From Sipunculus nudus (lineage: Eukaryota > Annelida > Sipuncula > Golfingiida > Sipunculidae): a stretch of 64,000 bases of DNA. The position numbers and the translations under genes were made by a program. The stretch lies in assembly GCA_026874595.1 (NCBI GenBank), contig CM049308.1, positions 13,719,501 through 13,783,500 of the forward strand. The letters run 5' to 3'. Position 1 is the first letter of the stretch. Every line of letters starts with the position of its first letter. The notes under the pieces were generated by a model that saw nothing but the letters and a program-made list of their open reading frames with translations, searched no databases and had not been told where the DNA came from. Shown here piece after piece: positions 37,748-49,328 of this stretch.

Positions 37748-40700
37748 TTAACAAGCACTTTCATCTACATCTGGGCGCAGGCCTTTTGTTGGATATTGTC
37801 CTGGTGGAGGCCCCCTCATGGGTTGTGGTTGACCCATCATATGACGTGGTGGGCCCATGCCTTGAGGAGGTCCCATGCCAAATGGTGGTCCCATTCTTTG
37901 TGGTGGTGGACCCATCATTCTGTGTGGTGGTGGGCCCATACCATGTGGTGGAAGACCCATGCCATGTGGTGGACCCATACCATGTGGTGGTGGACCCATA
38001 CCATGTGGCGGTGGTCCCATTCTGTGTGGTGGACCACCCATTCCGTGTGGTGGCGGGCCCATGCCATGTGGTGGACCCATCCCTTGTGGTGGTGGTCCCA
38101 TATGGCGTGGTGGTGGCCCATCAAAGAAATGAGGTTGTTTTGTTTGTTGTGGGGGTGTTCCCATTCCATGGTGTGCGGGCTGTCCCATTACACCCATAGG
38201 GATGAAAGGTTGTGGGGTAGTTGGGCCACGCATTGGTGGGAACCCTCCCCTTGGGGTCATGTGACCTGGTGTACCAATAGGTGTTGCCATCTGTGAGCGG
38301 CGCTGTGCAATAATCAGGTTCTTATCTTGCTTTCGTTTTTCCTCAGCAACCTCACAGGAACAGCGATGACAGCAGATACTGAAGTTGATCATCAGCTGAC
38401 CCAGCCATATGGCCACCCATATAAATGATGCCACCTGCAATAACAATACAAGTAAATGGGTTTTTTTTACAAGTAGAAGTGTTTTGATATTAAAAAATCT
38501 TAAATGTCTCCAATATAAACTACATAAAAACAAAAAACACAATACCTCACAAGAATACATTTATATAAATTAATCTCAACTCTGGGACTCGACTGTTTCC
38601 TATACTAAACATTCATGAGACATTATGTGTGGTCATGTGACTTGCCCAGATCTCCCTGCACCTTACCATGCTGCCAATGACAAATGAAAGTATTTCTTTT
38701 ATTTTGAAATTATCACACAGGTATCATCATTTCCATTATATATTTTGTGGGAAACATGTAGTTATTTATAAAATAAAAACTCACACTTGCGATGACGAAA
38801 TTTGTGTAGAATCGGGAGCCATCAACCCCTCTGTAAGCCCCACCAATAACCCTGAAGTTGCTCCAGTCTATATCCTGGGCCATACTACAGCTGAAAAACA
38901 GTTGATATTATGACAGAATAAGAAAACAGCATTAGGATCAAACATATGGTACCAAACTCATGTCAAAAGTAAACAGGACACAAACCCATGGCCAGTGATC
39001 TACCAATTCATCAATCTAAGAGGAATTTAATCTTTGAGGTGACAAATAGAGTCCACATATATGTAAAGATATTTTTAAGGGGATCAAACCAAACTTGTGA
39101 TATTTTATCCAGGCACACAATGGTTTGTCAAATAAACAATACCAGTTAGTGTGATTAATGCTGACCATCTGAACCACAGTTCTCTAGCAATAGCCATGGT
39201 TAACCAATATATGTTGAGTGACCATAATGATCCAAATACATATCTTATATACAATGAAACCTTGTTGTGTTGAAGTCGAAGGGACCCTCAGAAAACTCTG
39301 ACACATCCGAGGTTCGACACAAGTGGGTTTTATTTGGTGATAATTTAACTAGAGTTGTCCCGAATAGCGAGTGTAACTTCGACATAAGTGGGGTATTCGA
39401 CATAAGCGAGTTTGACACAACGAGGTTTCACTGTATATATATATATATATATATTTATATTTATTTATAAGTTTTCATGTGAATGTATGTATTAGTTCTG
39501 CAGTGTGCCTCTTTTTAAGCATGATCTGTTTCCATGTATATGTATGTATATGCTCTGCAATGTGCCTCTTTTTAAGCATGATCTGTTTCCATGTATATGT
39601 ATGTATGTGCTCTGCAATGAGCCTCTTTTTCTAGCATGATCTGTTTCCATGTATATGTATGTATGTGCTCTGCAATGTGCCTCTTTTTAAGCATGATCTG
39701 TTACCATGTATATGTATGTATGTGCTCTGCAATGTGCCTCTTTTTAAGCATGATCTGTTTCCATGTATATTTATGTATTAGTTCTGCGGTGTGCCTTTTT
39801 CTAAGCATGATATGTTTCCGTGTATATGTATGTATGTGCTCTGCAATGTGCTTCTTTTCCCAGCATGATCTGTTTCCATGTGTATGTATGTATGTGTTCT
39901 GCAGTGTGCCTTTTTTTAAGCATGATCTGTTTCTATGAGTATGTCTGTACGTTATCTGCATGCACATTTGAGGACAGCTAGGACTGCATCAATACTTAAA
40001 TCTTATACAGGCAAATCATTTATGACCTATATACTTGCAGCATCAAAAGAGGAGAGAGAGAGAGGTTATCCTTCAGAACATTTTTTACTTAAAGAAACAG
40101 ATTGGATGGATTGTGCACTAAGGAAAGTACGTTCGAATGTGGATCTGATCTGCAGATATACAGAAACATAGAAAAACATGAGTAATATCTAGCAGAGGTG
40201 ATGGCGACTTTATCACATCAAGCTTGTGGGTGAACTTACGAGGTAACATTGTGACTCTCTCCAAGAGACTCCGTTATCTCCCGACAGAAGAAATTCAGAC
40301 CCTCCACCAGCGCACCACAGGCTGTGGCCACCATCACAAAGACAATGAAATTTATGAAGGTGAACACGGGGTTTACCCCATGCAACAAGAACTGGGCATG
40401 GAGGGACTGTATACGCCTGAAAATAAACAAATAAAAATATACATCAGAAAATCACTGAAACATTGATTTTAAAATGTTATAATTGGTAAACAAAGCCATT
40501 AAAGGTCTATCACCAATATGTTAGGAACCTTTTAGCTTTAATGTTCCAGTAAGGCAGCTTAGGTCATCCAACCAAGGGCTTTTAGTGGTTACTAAGGCAA
40601 GAACTGAGATTTGTCTTTAGAGAGCCTTCTTAACGGTGGCTCAAAGGCTGTGAAAAGCCTGTTCAGAACTTCCTTATTCAGTCAGAGTTTCACCATCATT

Positions 40701-42855
40701 AGCTTGTTTTAAAAGAAATCTTAAAAGCTTACCTTTTTATAAGAGCTTTAGGTAGTTTCTTAGAAATCAGGGTTTAGCAGGGATTTTGTAATACTATTCA
40801 TTATTTTTGAAATTGTGCTCTTAGTAATGATTTTATCAACTTTTGCTCGTAGTTTTGTAAAGCACTGTTGATAATTGTTCTGTTGAATTAGCACAATATA
40901 AATTAAATATACCATTATTATTATTATAGTGAATAATAACTCATTTGTTAAAGTTTATCATAATTTAAATGCATTAAATACATTTCTTCTTAATATATTA
41001 AAAGACCATGAATTCCAGCCACATCCAGACCACTTTGCTGAAGTCAACCAGTGTGGCAACCCATTCCAGTGGTATTTCAAAACATTTCCAGTGGCAGTGC
41101 AAAATAAGTATAAACCCTGTAGTGCATGAGCAATGGAGAAAGGATTGTGATCAGACAATTATACCGCTAATAAGCAAGTAGGACTGATGCTGTGTAGTGC
41201 TGGTCAAAACTCTTCACATATATGCTTCAAATCATACCAGTAAGCACCCAGTTTGACTGGACTTTATCCCAGTAAGGGTGCCTGGAACATATTAAAAATT
41301 TGAAATAGTTCTATATTTTGTCCAAGGTAAGAAACTGATACAGGGTTAAATGGTATTTAACACCTTCAGCCCAACATTTTTGTCTCAAACTGGTTGATTT
41401 AGGCAAAAAAAAAAAGTAAAAGGTATGGCTCTCAGGCATGGCCCGCATCAATGTTAACCCCTCTCATAAAAAAATTTATTTTGATTATCATATTTCAAGA
41501 AGATAAAATAATACAGTTTTGATAAGATTTCCTTTGTAATCTAGTGCTTTTACATGGTCAGCAAAAATGTTTTATTTTTCATGCTTTTCCCTGATCATAT
41601 GACATTTTATACAAAAAAGGTAAAATATAAAATATCACCCACCCGCACTGATTTAAAAAAAATTATCTGAGAATACCTTTTCTTTGTCCTTACACTAGAA
41701 TTTTTCTTGCAAAGTCATTTCTTGAGATCAAGGACATTTTTATAGGACATTAGATACCTAAGGCACTCTACCGTAACGGAAATGCCAGGTGTAATGCATG
41801 GGCTGCAGTACTCATGCAATTATTACCAACAAAACGTTCTGATGCTGATGGACACAAATCCCATGCATTCTGTCTTTCTATAGCTCTTCCCGTACTTTTT
41901 ATTAATGTTACAGTATAAAATTGATATTCACTTATGACCCTAAAACAACAAGTAAAAAACTTTTTTTTTTAATTAGTTCACTGATGTGTTACACTATATA
42001 CCAAAGCAGACATATTTCATAGATCTTTGAGTTCATGTCACATTTTTTGTGCAAAAGGTGCTAAAAATCAAAATATAATTTGTTTTCAAATTTTTTTTTA
42101 AGTTTGATGGGATGGAAAGTGAACAATGAAGTTCTGTATGTAAATATCATGTTTCTTACTTGGCACCTGACAGTTTCACATTATTTTAAAATTTAACAAT
42201 TTACCAAACTCACCCTATGCCCTTGAATCGTCTGAAGGTGAAGGGCAGTATGAGCCATGTGGTGTAGACTGTCATGAAGGCAGCGTATGCAATGCCAAGC
42301 CCAATGCCTACATACACAATGTAGTTACATATTGACTCATTTGTAGGATAAATCACCTCATTATCCCATACCACCTGGGCTCGCAAGACACATCGATGGT
42401 GAAATTGTTGCTGTAATAGAGAAGAAATATATAATTGTATTTCTAATAAAACTTTGAAATTCATACTATCACCTATATTTTTGGGTCCCCTGACTGAAGG
42501 ATTTTTTAACTTGCCTGTCACAATTATATTTAGACTATCATTATTAGAACTCTCTTTTTTGTGATCTCACAATGTACCTTAAATATGTAATATAGATACC
42601 TATAATATTAATGTTTGCCAAATTTTGCAAAAACTAACAGGCTTTTCTAAAATGCCTACCAAACAAATATGACAACCAATTATTCCTATCTTGGGGAGTT
42701 AATCTGTTGAAATTGCTTTCATTAAATGTAAAAAAGTTATTAGGTGCTGACATAGACATTCAAGCATCATCTCAGGGCAACAGACTGCACAACCTTTTTT
42801 TGACAAAATTATTGTGCAGCATTTGAATTAATGTGTGTGTATATATATATATAAT

Positions 42856-42919
<64 letters not shown>

Positions 42920-43190
42920 CATACATTTATAATAAGACAAAATCTGCACCCAGTAAGACTCATTAACTGTGACCCAGATAAGTAAACAGTGTTTTGAAGC
43001 CACCACAGGTAGCACGGGTATACATGTAATCTGTATGTATACTTACGGTAGTAAGTCCTACAGGTACAACGATAAAGAGACTGACGATAACGGAGGCGAA
43101 ATACAACACGGCCTGGATTATCCCCCGATAACTAAACACAAAAGTGTCAGTCCGGGGCTTCCGGGGTTCCTCCGATGGGTCGTCCGCCAT
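37748..43190 (-). CDS. TMEM179-like four-pass membrane protein with a Met/His/Pro/Gly-rich tail
   Basis: Exons in transcription order: 43190-43047, 42410-42214, 40416-40240, 38890-38785, 38434-37748, with GT-AG borders and matching phases; 1311 nt, 436 aa. The start context AAGATGGCGGA is favourable. Four membrane segments lie near residues 26-46, 78-104, 131-151 and 209-232. Sequons N72-E-S and N-V-T (loop 3-4), with cysteines in both loops, fit lumenal/extracellular loops. The core resembles vertebrate TMEM179/TMEM179B: a CVL motif after TM1, the FTFINFIVFVMV segment, the C-x-E-I-T motif and SCSMAQDIDW before a Y-x-x-F-V-I-A segment. The family's function is poorly known. Vertebrate relatives are about 220-235 aa; this protein adds about 195 residues after TM4, mostly repeats of GPPPHGMG and related units. 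Introns hold a MITE, a minisatellite and a LINE remnant. Orthology to TMEM179 versus TMEM179B cannot be settled by eye. Confidence 0.85.
39252..39433. mobile_element. pogo/Tigger-like MITE, 182 bp
   Basis: Inverted ends: CAATGAAACCTTGTTGTGTT at 39252 and CAGTGAAACCTCGTTGTGTC read inward from 39433. TA flanks both sides (39250-39251, 39434-39435). The interior repeats TTCGACATAAG/CTTATGTCGAA-type words. Ends of the CAGTGAAACCTCG type recall pogo/Tigger elements. In intron 3 of the TMEM179-like gene. Confidence 0.7.
39436..39960. repeat. (TA) tract and 57-bp minisatellite
   Basis: A TA tract directly after the MITE is followed by about 8.5 units of TGCTCTGCAATGTGCCTCTT, TTTAAGCATGATCTGTTTCC, ATGTATATGTATGTATG. 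ATGATCTGTT phrases at 39521, 39578, 39636 and 39693 give a 57-58 bp period. Intronic. Confidence 0.85.
40600..40928 (+). repeat. LINE 3' remnant with ATT-repeat tail
   Basis: A frame near 40633-40750 reads like the C-terminal end of non-LTR reverse transcriptase ORFs (a P-S-L-A-C-F-K-R-N-L-K-S string after a disrupted A-x-R-L-W-N-like motif). It is followed by AGCACAATATAAATTAAATATACC and (ATT)n, as in many CR1/L2-type tails. It carries stops and is a fossil. Intron 2 of the TMEM179-like gene. Confidence 0.5.
41400..41640 (+). repeat. Dispersed repeat, inverted copy at 44780-44995
   Basis: AAGGTATGGCTCTCAGGCAT near the left end also appears near 44793. The body (TTTCAAGAAGATAAAA, TTTCCTTTG, AGTGCTTTTAC, TTTCATGCTTTTCC, TGACATT) matches the reverse complement of about 44860-44985. 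Class unknown. Confidence 0.5.
42839..42927. repeat. (TA)n microsatellite
   Basis: TA tract with a short interruption (TAATATCA). It lies in intron 1 of the TMEM179-like gene. Confidence 0.9.
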
Positions 43191-44025
43191 CTTTCAAACT
43201 CAGCTCAGGTAACTCATTAAGCTGATAATTCAGGTGTGTACCCACCCTCTCAATTAAATTTTTTATTTGACTTGTACATTGTTTAAGAAAATAAACCAAG
43301 ACAACTCTGGAAAAACATGATTGGAACTAAATTTTTTTATTATAACTTATAAGGGAGTTTTAAAAATCAAGATTAAAGCATATGGTATAAATTATGTTGG
43401 TCTAGGTTGGGGAGGAGGTGTGTTCAATAGAACAGCCTGACCTTATTTAGCCTTCACTTTGGAGAGCCATTAAGTAGTTTGTTACCTGTCCAAGAGATGG
43501 CGCTGCAATCCTTGCCACCATGTGTTTGATTTGCCTGCTCCAAGCATTTATATCAACGTCAGGTTTTTAAATCTCATTATAGAAAAAAAGTTTGTTCCCA
43601 TTTTCATCATATCATAAAGTTTAATAAATATGACAACATTTTTTTATGAAAGTTTTTCTTTCTAATAATTCTCTGTTAGAGGCAATTAAACACGCAGGCT
43701 TAAAACTGTCACAAAAATGGGGGTGAAAGTAAATAACTTTGTAAATGCCATTTCTTTAAAAAAACTCACTTTACAGGGTAATTTTGATCCCACTATAACC
43801 GAGTGGCAGATCCAGATGGGGGGGGGGGGGGTAAAAGGGGTCCGTACCCCCCCCCCTTTTTGCGCCTCAACAACATTTTTTTCGGGGTTTCAAATCTAAT
43901 TTATGGGACCTGGACCCCCTCCTTCCCAGACCAGAAGTCCTTTTTTTTTAGGTTTTCTTTAGGTCTTCCCATCACATTCTAATACAAAAACAGTAATTCT
44001 CGTCTATCTTCAGCTTAAAAACACA
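43191..44025. other. Upstream region of the TMEM179-like gene
   Basis: No TATA box or CpG-rich core can be assigned. At 43795-43925 a G14/C13 inverted block (GATGGGGGGG... and ...CCCCCCCCTTTTTGCGCCTC) and ACCTGGACCCCCTCC look like part of a dispersed repeat. AGCTTAAAAACACA at 44012-44025 is the left target duplication of the SINE that follows. Confidence 0.45.
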
Positions 44026-44394
44026 TTTTTTTGGGTGGAGGTAACCGCCTCCATTTTTTTTTATGCTTGCTTAACTAAGCATTATGTACACCTGCTGAAT
44101 TCCATTCTTGTTTCGGACTGTGTGACAGGGACTTACACGCGATAGTTCTGGCGTCAAACAGGCTCGGTGTTTCATTCCTGCTGGTCCTGGGTGTGTGCCA
44201 TCCCAATGCTGGGTCATAACACAGAGGAACCCCCGAAAGGCGCACTCGTCTGTTAATGAAACACGACTGTTGGGTACAGTCTCCCCATTAAGCTTGCAAA
44301 GCGCTGAAAAATCTCACCGCCTCGGCTGAGATTCGAACTCACAATCTCCAGGCTTTGAGCCCTGGGCTCTTAGCCCTGAGCCACAGAAGCCGGT
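44026..44394 (-). mobile_element. tRNA-derived SINE with a perfect 14-bp target site duplication
   Basis: On the minus strand the head reads TGGCTCAGGGCTAAGAGCC (A box) and GAGTTCGAATCTC (B box), with spacing typical of tRNA promoters. The A/T-rich tail lies at 44026-44060. AGCTTAAAAACACA occurs at 44012-44025 and again at 44395-44408, all 14 bases identical, as expected from target-primed reverse transcription. The central body is about 250 bp and not of a family I can name. Confidence 0.85.
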
Positions 44395-44440
44395 AGCTTA
44401 AAAACACACTTATTATTTATTCCATATGATAACGTCACAC

Positions 44441-45919
44441 GTACTTAAGTATTCGCTTTTATCGGGAGGATTGTTTACTTTTAAAATAAGTTTGATGATT
44501 ACAATGTTGGTGAATGGGAAAGGTTATATTAAGAGGTGAAAAAACACATTTGTTTCTTATAGTTAAAAACGTGGGTACACGAAAGCTCAATCAGTTATTT
44601 CCTGATGGTTCGATAGATGGGTTTTGCTGTTATGTATAGATTTAAAAGATATAGACTTTAGATGAAATCTTTAAGAAGTGAAATTTAGATTCTTTCAGAA
44701 AACAGCGCTGACCCATATGTACGTACGTTTCAGTGAAAGTTACAAGCCCTGTGAGTGAAACTTACACGTTTTAGGCCAAAATAAAAAAAAAGGTATGGTT
44801 CTCAGGCACTTTTTTTTCAGGAATCAATGCGGGCGGGCGCTTTTTTTATTTTCAAATTTTTTGGTATGTTTCGATAAGAATGTCAAATGATAATGGAAAA
44901 GCATGAAAATAACAGTTTTATTTAGCTAAATAAGTAAAAGCACTACAAAACAAAGGAAATTTTATGGTTTTATCTTCTTGAAAGAAATGTCGGAGCGGCA
45001 GCAGCTCAAAATTGGAAAGTTTTTATTGAAAATCAAAAGTTTTTGTCCGTTTCCAACAATTCTCCATCTGATGCTGACGCCTAGTGGAGGACTATGGTAT
45101 TAGTTTAAAAAAGGGGGACTGAGATCAAGTGAAATTTGGGAGTTATCTGGATAAAACCGCGCGCACTTTGGCGGAAGTATCCACCGCAGTATCCGCTCTC
45201 GGAGTGCAATATAATCAAGGAGTCTCGCACTGTATCAATTAGCATCGGGTTTAGCGGCATCTCTCTGTACTTAAGTATTCGCTTTTAAAATAAGTTTGAT
45301 GATTACAATGTTGGTGAATGGGAAAGGTTATATTAAGAGGTGAAAAAAAACACATTTGTTTCTTATAGTTAAAAACGTGGGTACACGAAAGCTCAATCAG
45401 TTATTTCCTGATGGTTCGATAGATGGGTTTTGCTGTTATGTATAGATTTAAAAGATATAGACTTTAGATGAAATCTTTAAGAAGTGAAATTTAGATTCTT
45501 TCAGAAAACAGCACTGACCCATATGTACGTACGTTTCAGTGAAAGTTACAAGCCCTGTGAGTGAAACTTACACGTTATAGCGTATCCTTGTATGTTTCCA
45601 GAAACGTGTCACCGTGGCAACCAGAACGCGGACACCTAGAGGGAAAGAATCAAAAACGATTGTCAGGATTCATGTGGGAAGAATATACTTTTTTGTCCGT
45701 TTCCAACAATTCTCCATCTGATGCTGACGCCTAGTGGAGGACTATGGTATTAGTTTAAAAAAGGGGGACTGAGATCAAGTGAAATTTGGGAGTTAATCTG
45801 GATAAAACCGCGCGCGCTTTGGCGGAAGTATCCACCGCAGTATCCGCTCTCGGAGTGCAATATAACCAAGGAGTCTCGCACTGTATCAATTAGCATCGGG
45901 TTTAGCGGCATCTCTCTGT
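44441..45919. repeat. Recent tandem segmental duplication (A-B-A'-B')
   Basis: A (44441-44777) is repeated at 45267-45577 with a 23-bp difference near its start and almost no substitutions. B (about 45041-45266) is repeated at 45688-45919 with only a few changes. The spacers between A and B differ: about 260 bp with an inverted copy of the 41400-41640 repeat in the first, and 110 bp in the second. Near identity implies a recent event or conversion. ORFs across B' (45750-45974 minus) lack support. Confidence 0.85.
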
Positions 45920-46268
45920 GGCTTTGACTAGCGAGTTTTATGACCCTCGTCAGCAAAAATTTCGACACGGCCAAAACCGGAGTCGGATCTCCAGTATATT
46001 AACTCCTTGGTATAATTAAAGCATTGGACAGTGGGAACCGGTTATGCATCAATTTTCGTTTTTGATGATTTAAGAATACAGTATTTAGTTTATAATATAC
46101 ATGTATATTTATTGTAACTGTCACAGTTTCGGGGGGTTTCCAATTTATCCCATTCTCGGTAGTGTAGTTTAGTATTTATTTTTTTTAGCATATATAAATA
46201 CAATGTACATTAATTCGTCCAATGCGGATTTTAAACGGCTTTGCATGTACGCAAATATTAATCTTTTA

Positions 46269-47325
46269 CACTCAAAAATAGATTGGTTAAATATATATAA
46301 CCAATTTAATTGGTTAAGCCAGTTTTGGTTGTTTTAAACAAGATATTGTTTATCTTAACCAATGCATTGTTAAAGTACTAACCAAATCAGTTGGTTGTTT
46401 TGACCAATTTTTATTGGTTAACAGAATAAAATACGTACTGTATGTAGGTTTAACCAATATATTGGTCAATTGACAACCAAAATATTGGTTACCTTAGCAC
46501 ACATATATGACCAATTTGGTTGGTTGAGATGATATTGGTTGATTTAACCAACACATTGGTAATTTTAACCAACTTGTAACCAAACTCATTGGTCATTTAG
46601 ACCAATTTTGATTGGTCGACCGTTTGGTTGCAAATATTTAACCAGTTTTCTTGGTTGAGTTAAACATTGGTTGATTTTATCAAGATATTGGTTATTTTAC
46701 CAACTGATTGGTCAAGCACTGACCAATCCGATTTGTCAGTTTTAACATCAGACACAAAAGTGCTCCAAATTAGACACAAGAGCTGCAAGCTTCACTGGCT
46801 GAGGGGCAAAACGTTTGACTTGCATGCGAGCGGTCACTGGATCGAGTCCAAGACCTGGCGGAATTTGTGTTTCCTCTTGAAACCCACACCACAGCAACCC
46901 GAAACTGAAGAATGACTTACAAGAAGACTCCTAATCAATCTGAAGTATAAAACAACTAAAAAGGGTACTGATTGTAGCAGTTCACATATAAATTTGTCCA
47001 CTAGTCTGACCAATTTGAATTGGTTCATGTGACCAATTTATTATCTGATTTAACCAATTTGTTTTGGTTGACCTCAACCAAAGTACATTGGTTGAGAATA
47101 ACCAAATTATTTTGGTCAAACTGACCAATTTGTTGGTTTAAATGATCAGCAGTGTTGGTTGCTCTGACCAATATATAGGTTGATTTGACCAATACCTCTT
47201 GTTTGATTACGACCAAAATAAATTGGTTGTTTTAAACAATAAATTGTTTAGACATATTTTGACCAATTAAATTGGTTGGATTCAACCAATTTTTTGGTTG
47301 ATTCAACCAAACTGTTTTTTGAGTG
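46269..47325. mobile_element. Fold-back-like element built of TTGGTT/AACCAA words, TA target duplication
   Basis: Inverted ends: CACTCAAAAATAGATTGGTT at 46269 and CACTCAAAAAACAGTTTGGTT read inward from 47325. TA flanks both ends (46267-46268 and 47326-47327). Apart from a central block at about 46740-46990, nearly every 15-25 bp carries TTGGTT/ATTGG or AACCAA/CCAAT in alternating orientation, about fifty in all. No coding sequence. The TA duplication suggests Tc1/mariner-type mobilisation. Confidence 0.75.
46775..46970 (+). mobile_element. tRNA-like SINE fragment in the centre of the fold-back element
   Basis: A-box-like TGGCTGAGGGGCAAA at 46797-46811 and B-box-like GGATCGAGTCC at 46839-46849, 42 bp apart as in tRNA genes, with a loop CTTGCAT between them. 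The stems are imperfect and there is no clean acceptor stem, so it is a SINE or pseudo-tRNA rather than a functional tRNA gene. Confidence 0.5.
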
Positions 47326-47327
47326 TA

Positions 47328-47885
47328 TGTATCTTTATGTTGTTCTGTATTTTCCTCGCCTGAAAAAAAAATATCCCGCAAATTAAAAAAAAAGACCCAT
47401 CAAAATTTTATTCTTGAACATAACGGTAGTATGAATAGCAGAACATAAACGATTCTCAATCACATGAATATGTATCACATAAGTAATTAAGTATGTGGTT
47501 CAAACAATCAAAATTTACCTTTCCCTATTTGTCTTAATGTCCACCTCAACAAACTTCCACCTAGTTCCCCGGGAAAATTCACTGAGGTAATGACAGACTC
47601 ATTTAGATTGTGTATCAGAAAGTGAATACGTATAAACAAGGTCCACTCATTAGGAAAAAATAACAAAATTCCGGCTTAAATACTTATTTAATCTCGTACA
47701 CATACAACTTTAATGATGGCCAAAGAACCACGGATGATCAAACAAACTCTGCTAAATGTTGCTGGCAAAATTGATAAAATATATACCTTTTAAAGGGAGT
47801 TAACAGGCTGAGCCATGATGACATTTGTATGTTTTTTCAAGGTATAGGTAGCTGTTTGCTATAGAGCACGGTCTGATCTGCCTTA
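47328..47885. other. Intergenic, no feature seen
   Basis: AT-rich sequence with no ORF of note. It ends with TTA (47883-47885), the left target duplication of the next element. Confidence 0.6.
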
Positions 47886-48251
47886 AGATGTGTGTCCATG
47901 TGCGCGTATATGCGTATGTGCGTAAAAAAATAGGAGTGTTTCCATTTGCGCGTATTTGCGAAAAAAAATAGGAGTGTTTCCATGTGCGCGTATATGCGTA
48001 TATGCGCGAACTGGCAGTCGTATATATTGGAACAGTAGATCAAACAGGCCTTTTACGAAAACATGGTGAAGTGACGTCATTTTCCCTGAATCCCCGAGTT
48101 CACGCAGACCCTATGCGTGAAAATCGCTCCTGTGGCGATTTTCACGCATATACGCATACACGCTGACGGACACATGGAAACGCTCCAGTCACGCTCAATC
48201 ATGAGCGATTTTCATGCATAAACGCATATACGTGCACATGGAAACACCCCT
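47886..48251. mobile_element. PIF/Harbinger-type MITE with iterated end motif
   Basis: The right end read inward is AGGGGTGTTTCCATGTGCAC and the left end is AGATGTGTGTCCATGTGCGC, flanked by TTA (47883-47885) and TTG (48252-48254). The end motif TTTCCATNTGCGCGTATNTGCG is iterated, with three copies from the left end (about 47890, 47938, 47978) and two inverted from the right. A GCGATTTTCACGCATATACG-type arm forms part of the interior. Confidence 0.6.
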
Positions 48252-49204
48252 TTGTGCTGTCAAACCAAGGAGGTTACACATAAAAATATAATGATGATGC
48301 TGATCAAACAAAAATGGATAATTAAATAGCCTCTGCCAAATATTGCTGGCCAAAAAAATTGATAAAATAAAGAATTGAAAGGGAGTTAATGGGCATTGGC
48401 ATAGTCACACTTGTATGTGGTGGCAAGGTGGCCATTTCTATCTATAAGTTGACAGCTAGAAAATGGTTGATTTTGATTTAGGATGTCAAATATACACTTA
48501 TGAAACATAGGGCAAAAGTAGGATTTGAAATACAGAAAAAAAAATAAGGAAATAAGTAGGAATATACTGAAGGAAAAAAACAGTATAAAAATATAACTGA
48601 AACCACATACGTCACGCAAGAAGCTATACACGCTCATTCTGGAAAAATAAGTATTTGAAATTAAAAGAAAATGATATAATTGAGAACATGTTAAATCAAA
48701 ATTATACGGCGCTTAGTTTGTACCTACATTTTAGTTATCACAGTGCTCCAAACTATAACTGTTCACTTATAAGTATACAAGGACAAATAACAAAAGTTCA
48801 TGACAATGTTAAATTGAATGACACAAAGCAAAACAAACTTGTAAGAAAAAGTCGGTATTTTGTTGGAAAATTAGGAATAGTTGGACTGAGACAAAATAGT
48901 AGGAAAAAGTTGAATTTTTTGGCAGCCTGTTTGCTGGCAGAGGTGGACATGACACAAAGTTAATGCAGAACATGCAGAGAACATGTTATACGTATATTGT
49001 TTTGCATTTGAATAATACATAATCTATGTCCTCACATTTTAAAAGGTTATTCACTGTAACTGGTATTGGAATGGAGTTTAATAGTTTAAATAAAGTATTT
49101 TTAGTCAAATGGAACCCGCTTTTGTCGGTAATTGTAGACTAAACTTGCTCATGTGTGTGTATCATAATCAAGCAACTACCAAACAATGATATTTTGAAAA
49201 CGAT
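48252..49204. other. Intergenic, 3' flank of the peripherin-like gene
   Basis: AT-rich; the ORFs at 48386-48637 (minus) and 48655-48963 (plus) have low-complexity or unremarkable translations without conserved motifs. I see no gene. Confidence 0.5.
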
Positions 49205-49210
49205 TTTATT
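49205..49210 (-). terminator. Candidate polyadenylation signal of the peripherin-like gene
   Basis: TTTATT on the plus strand, AATAAA on the minus strand, about 120 nt after the stop codon. Confidence 0.4.
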
Positions 49211-49328
49211 AAAATAACAATCTCTTGGGGAGTTCATGCTAATAAAATATACAGTTATTGACCAGTTTCCGTATAGAGCATGCATGCTATCCATGGTACT
49301 ATATTTTAACATTTAGAGACCACCCTTT

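Noticed and set aside
37573-38296. Trp/His-rich and Cys/Gly-rich plus-strand ORFs
   Set aside because: Antisense shadows of the GPPPHGMG repeat tail of the TMEM179-like gene.
39470-39960. Regular 57-bp repeats considered as a CRISPR-like array
   Set aside because: Whole units repeat with no unique spacers, and the sequence is an animal intron; it is a minisatellite.
46797-46870. Possible tRNA gene with A and B boxes
   Set aside because: The acceptor and T stems do not pair properly, and it sits in the middle of a mobile element; a SINE or pseudo-tRNA fits better.
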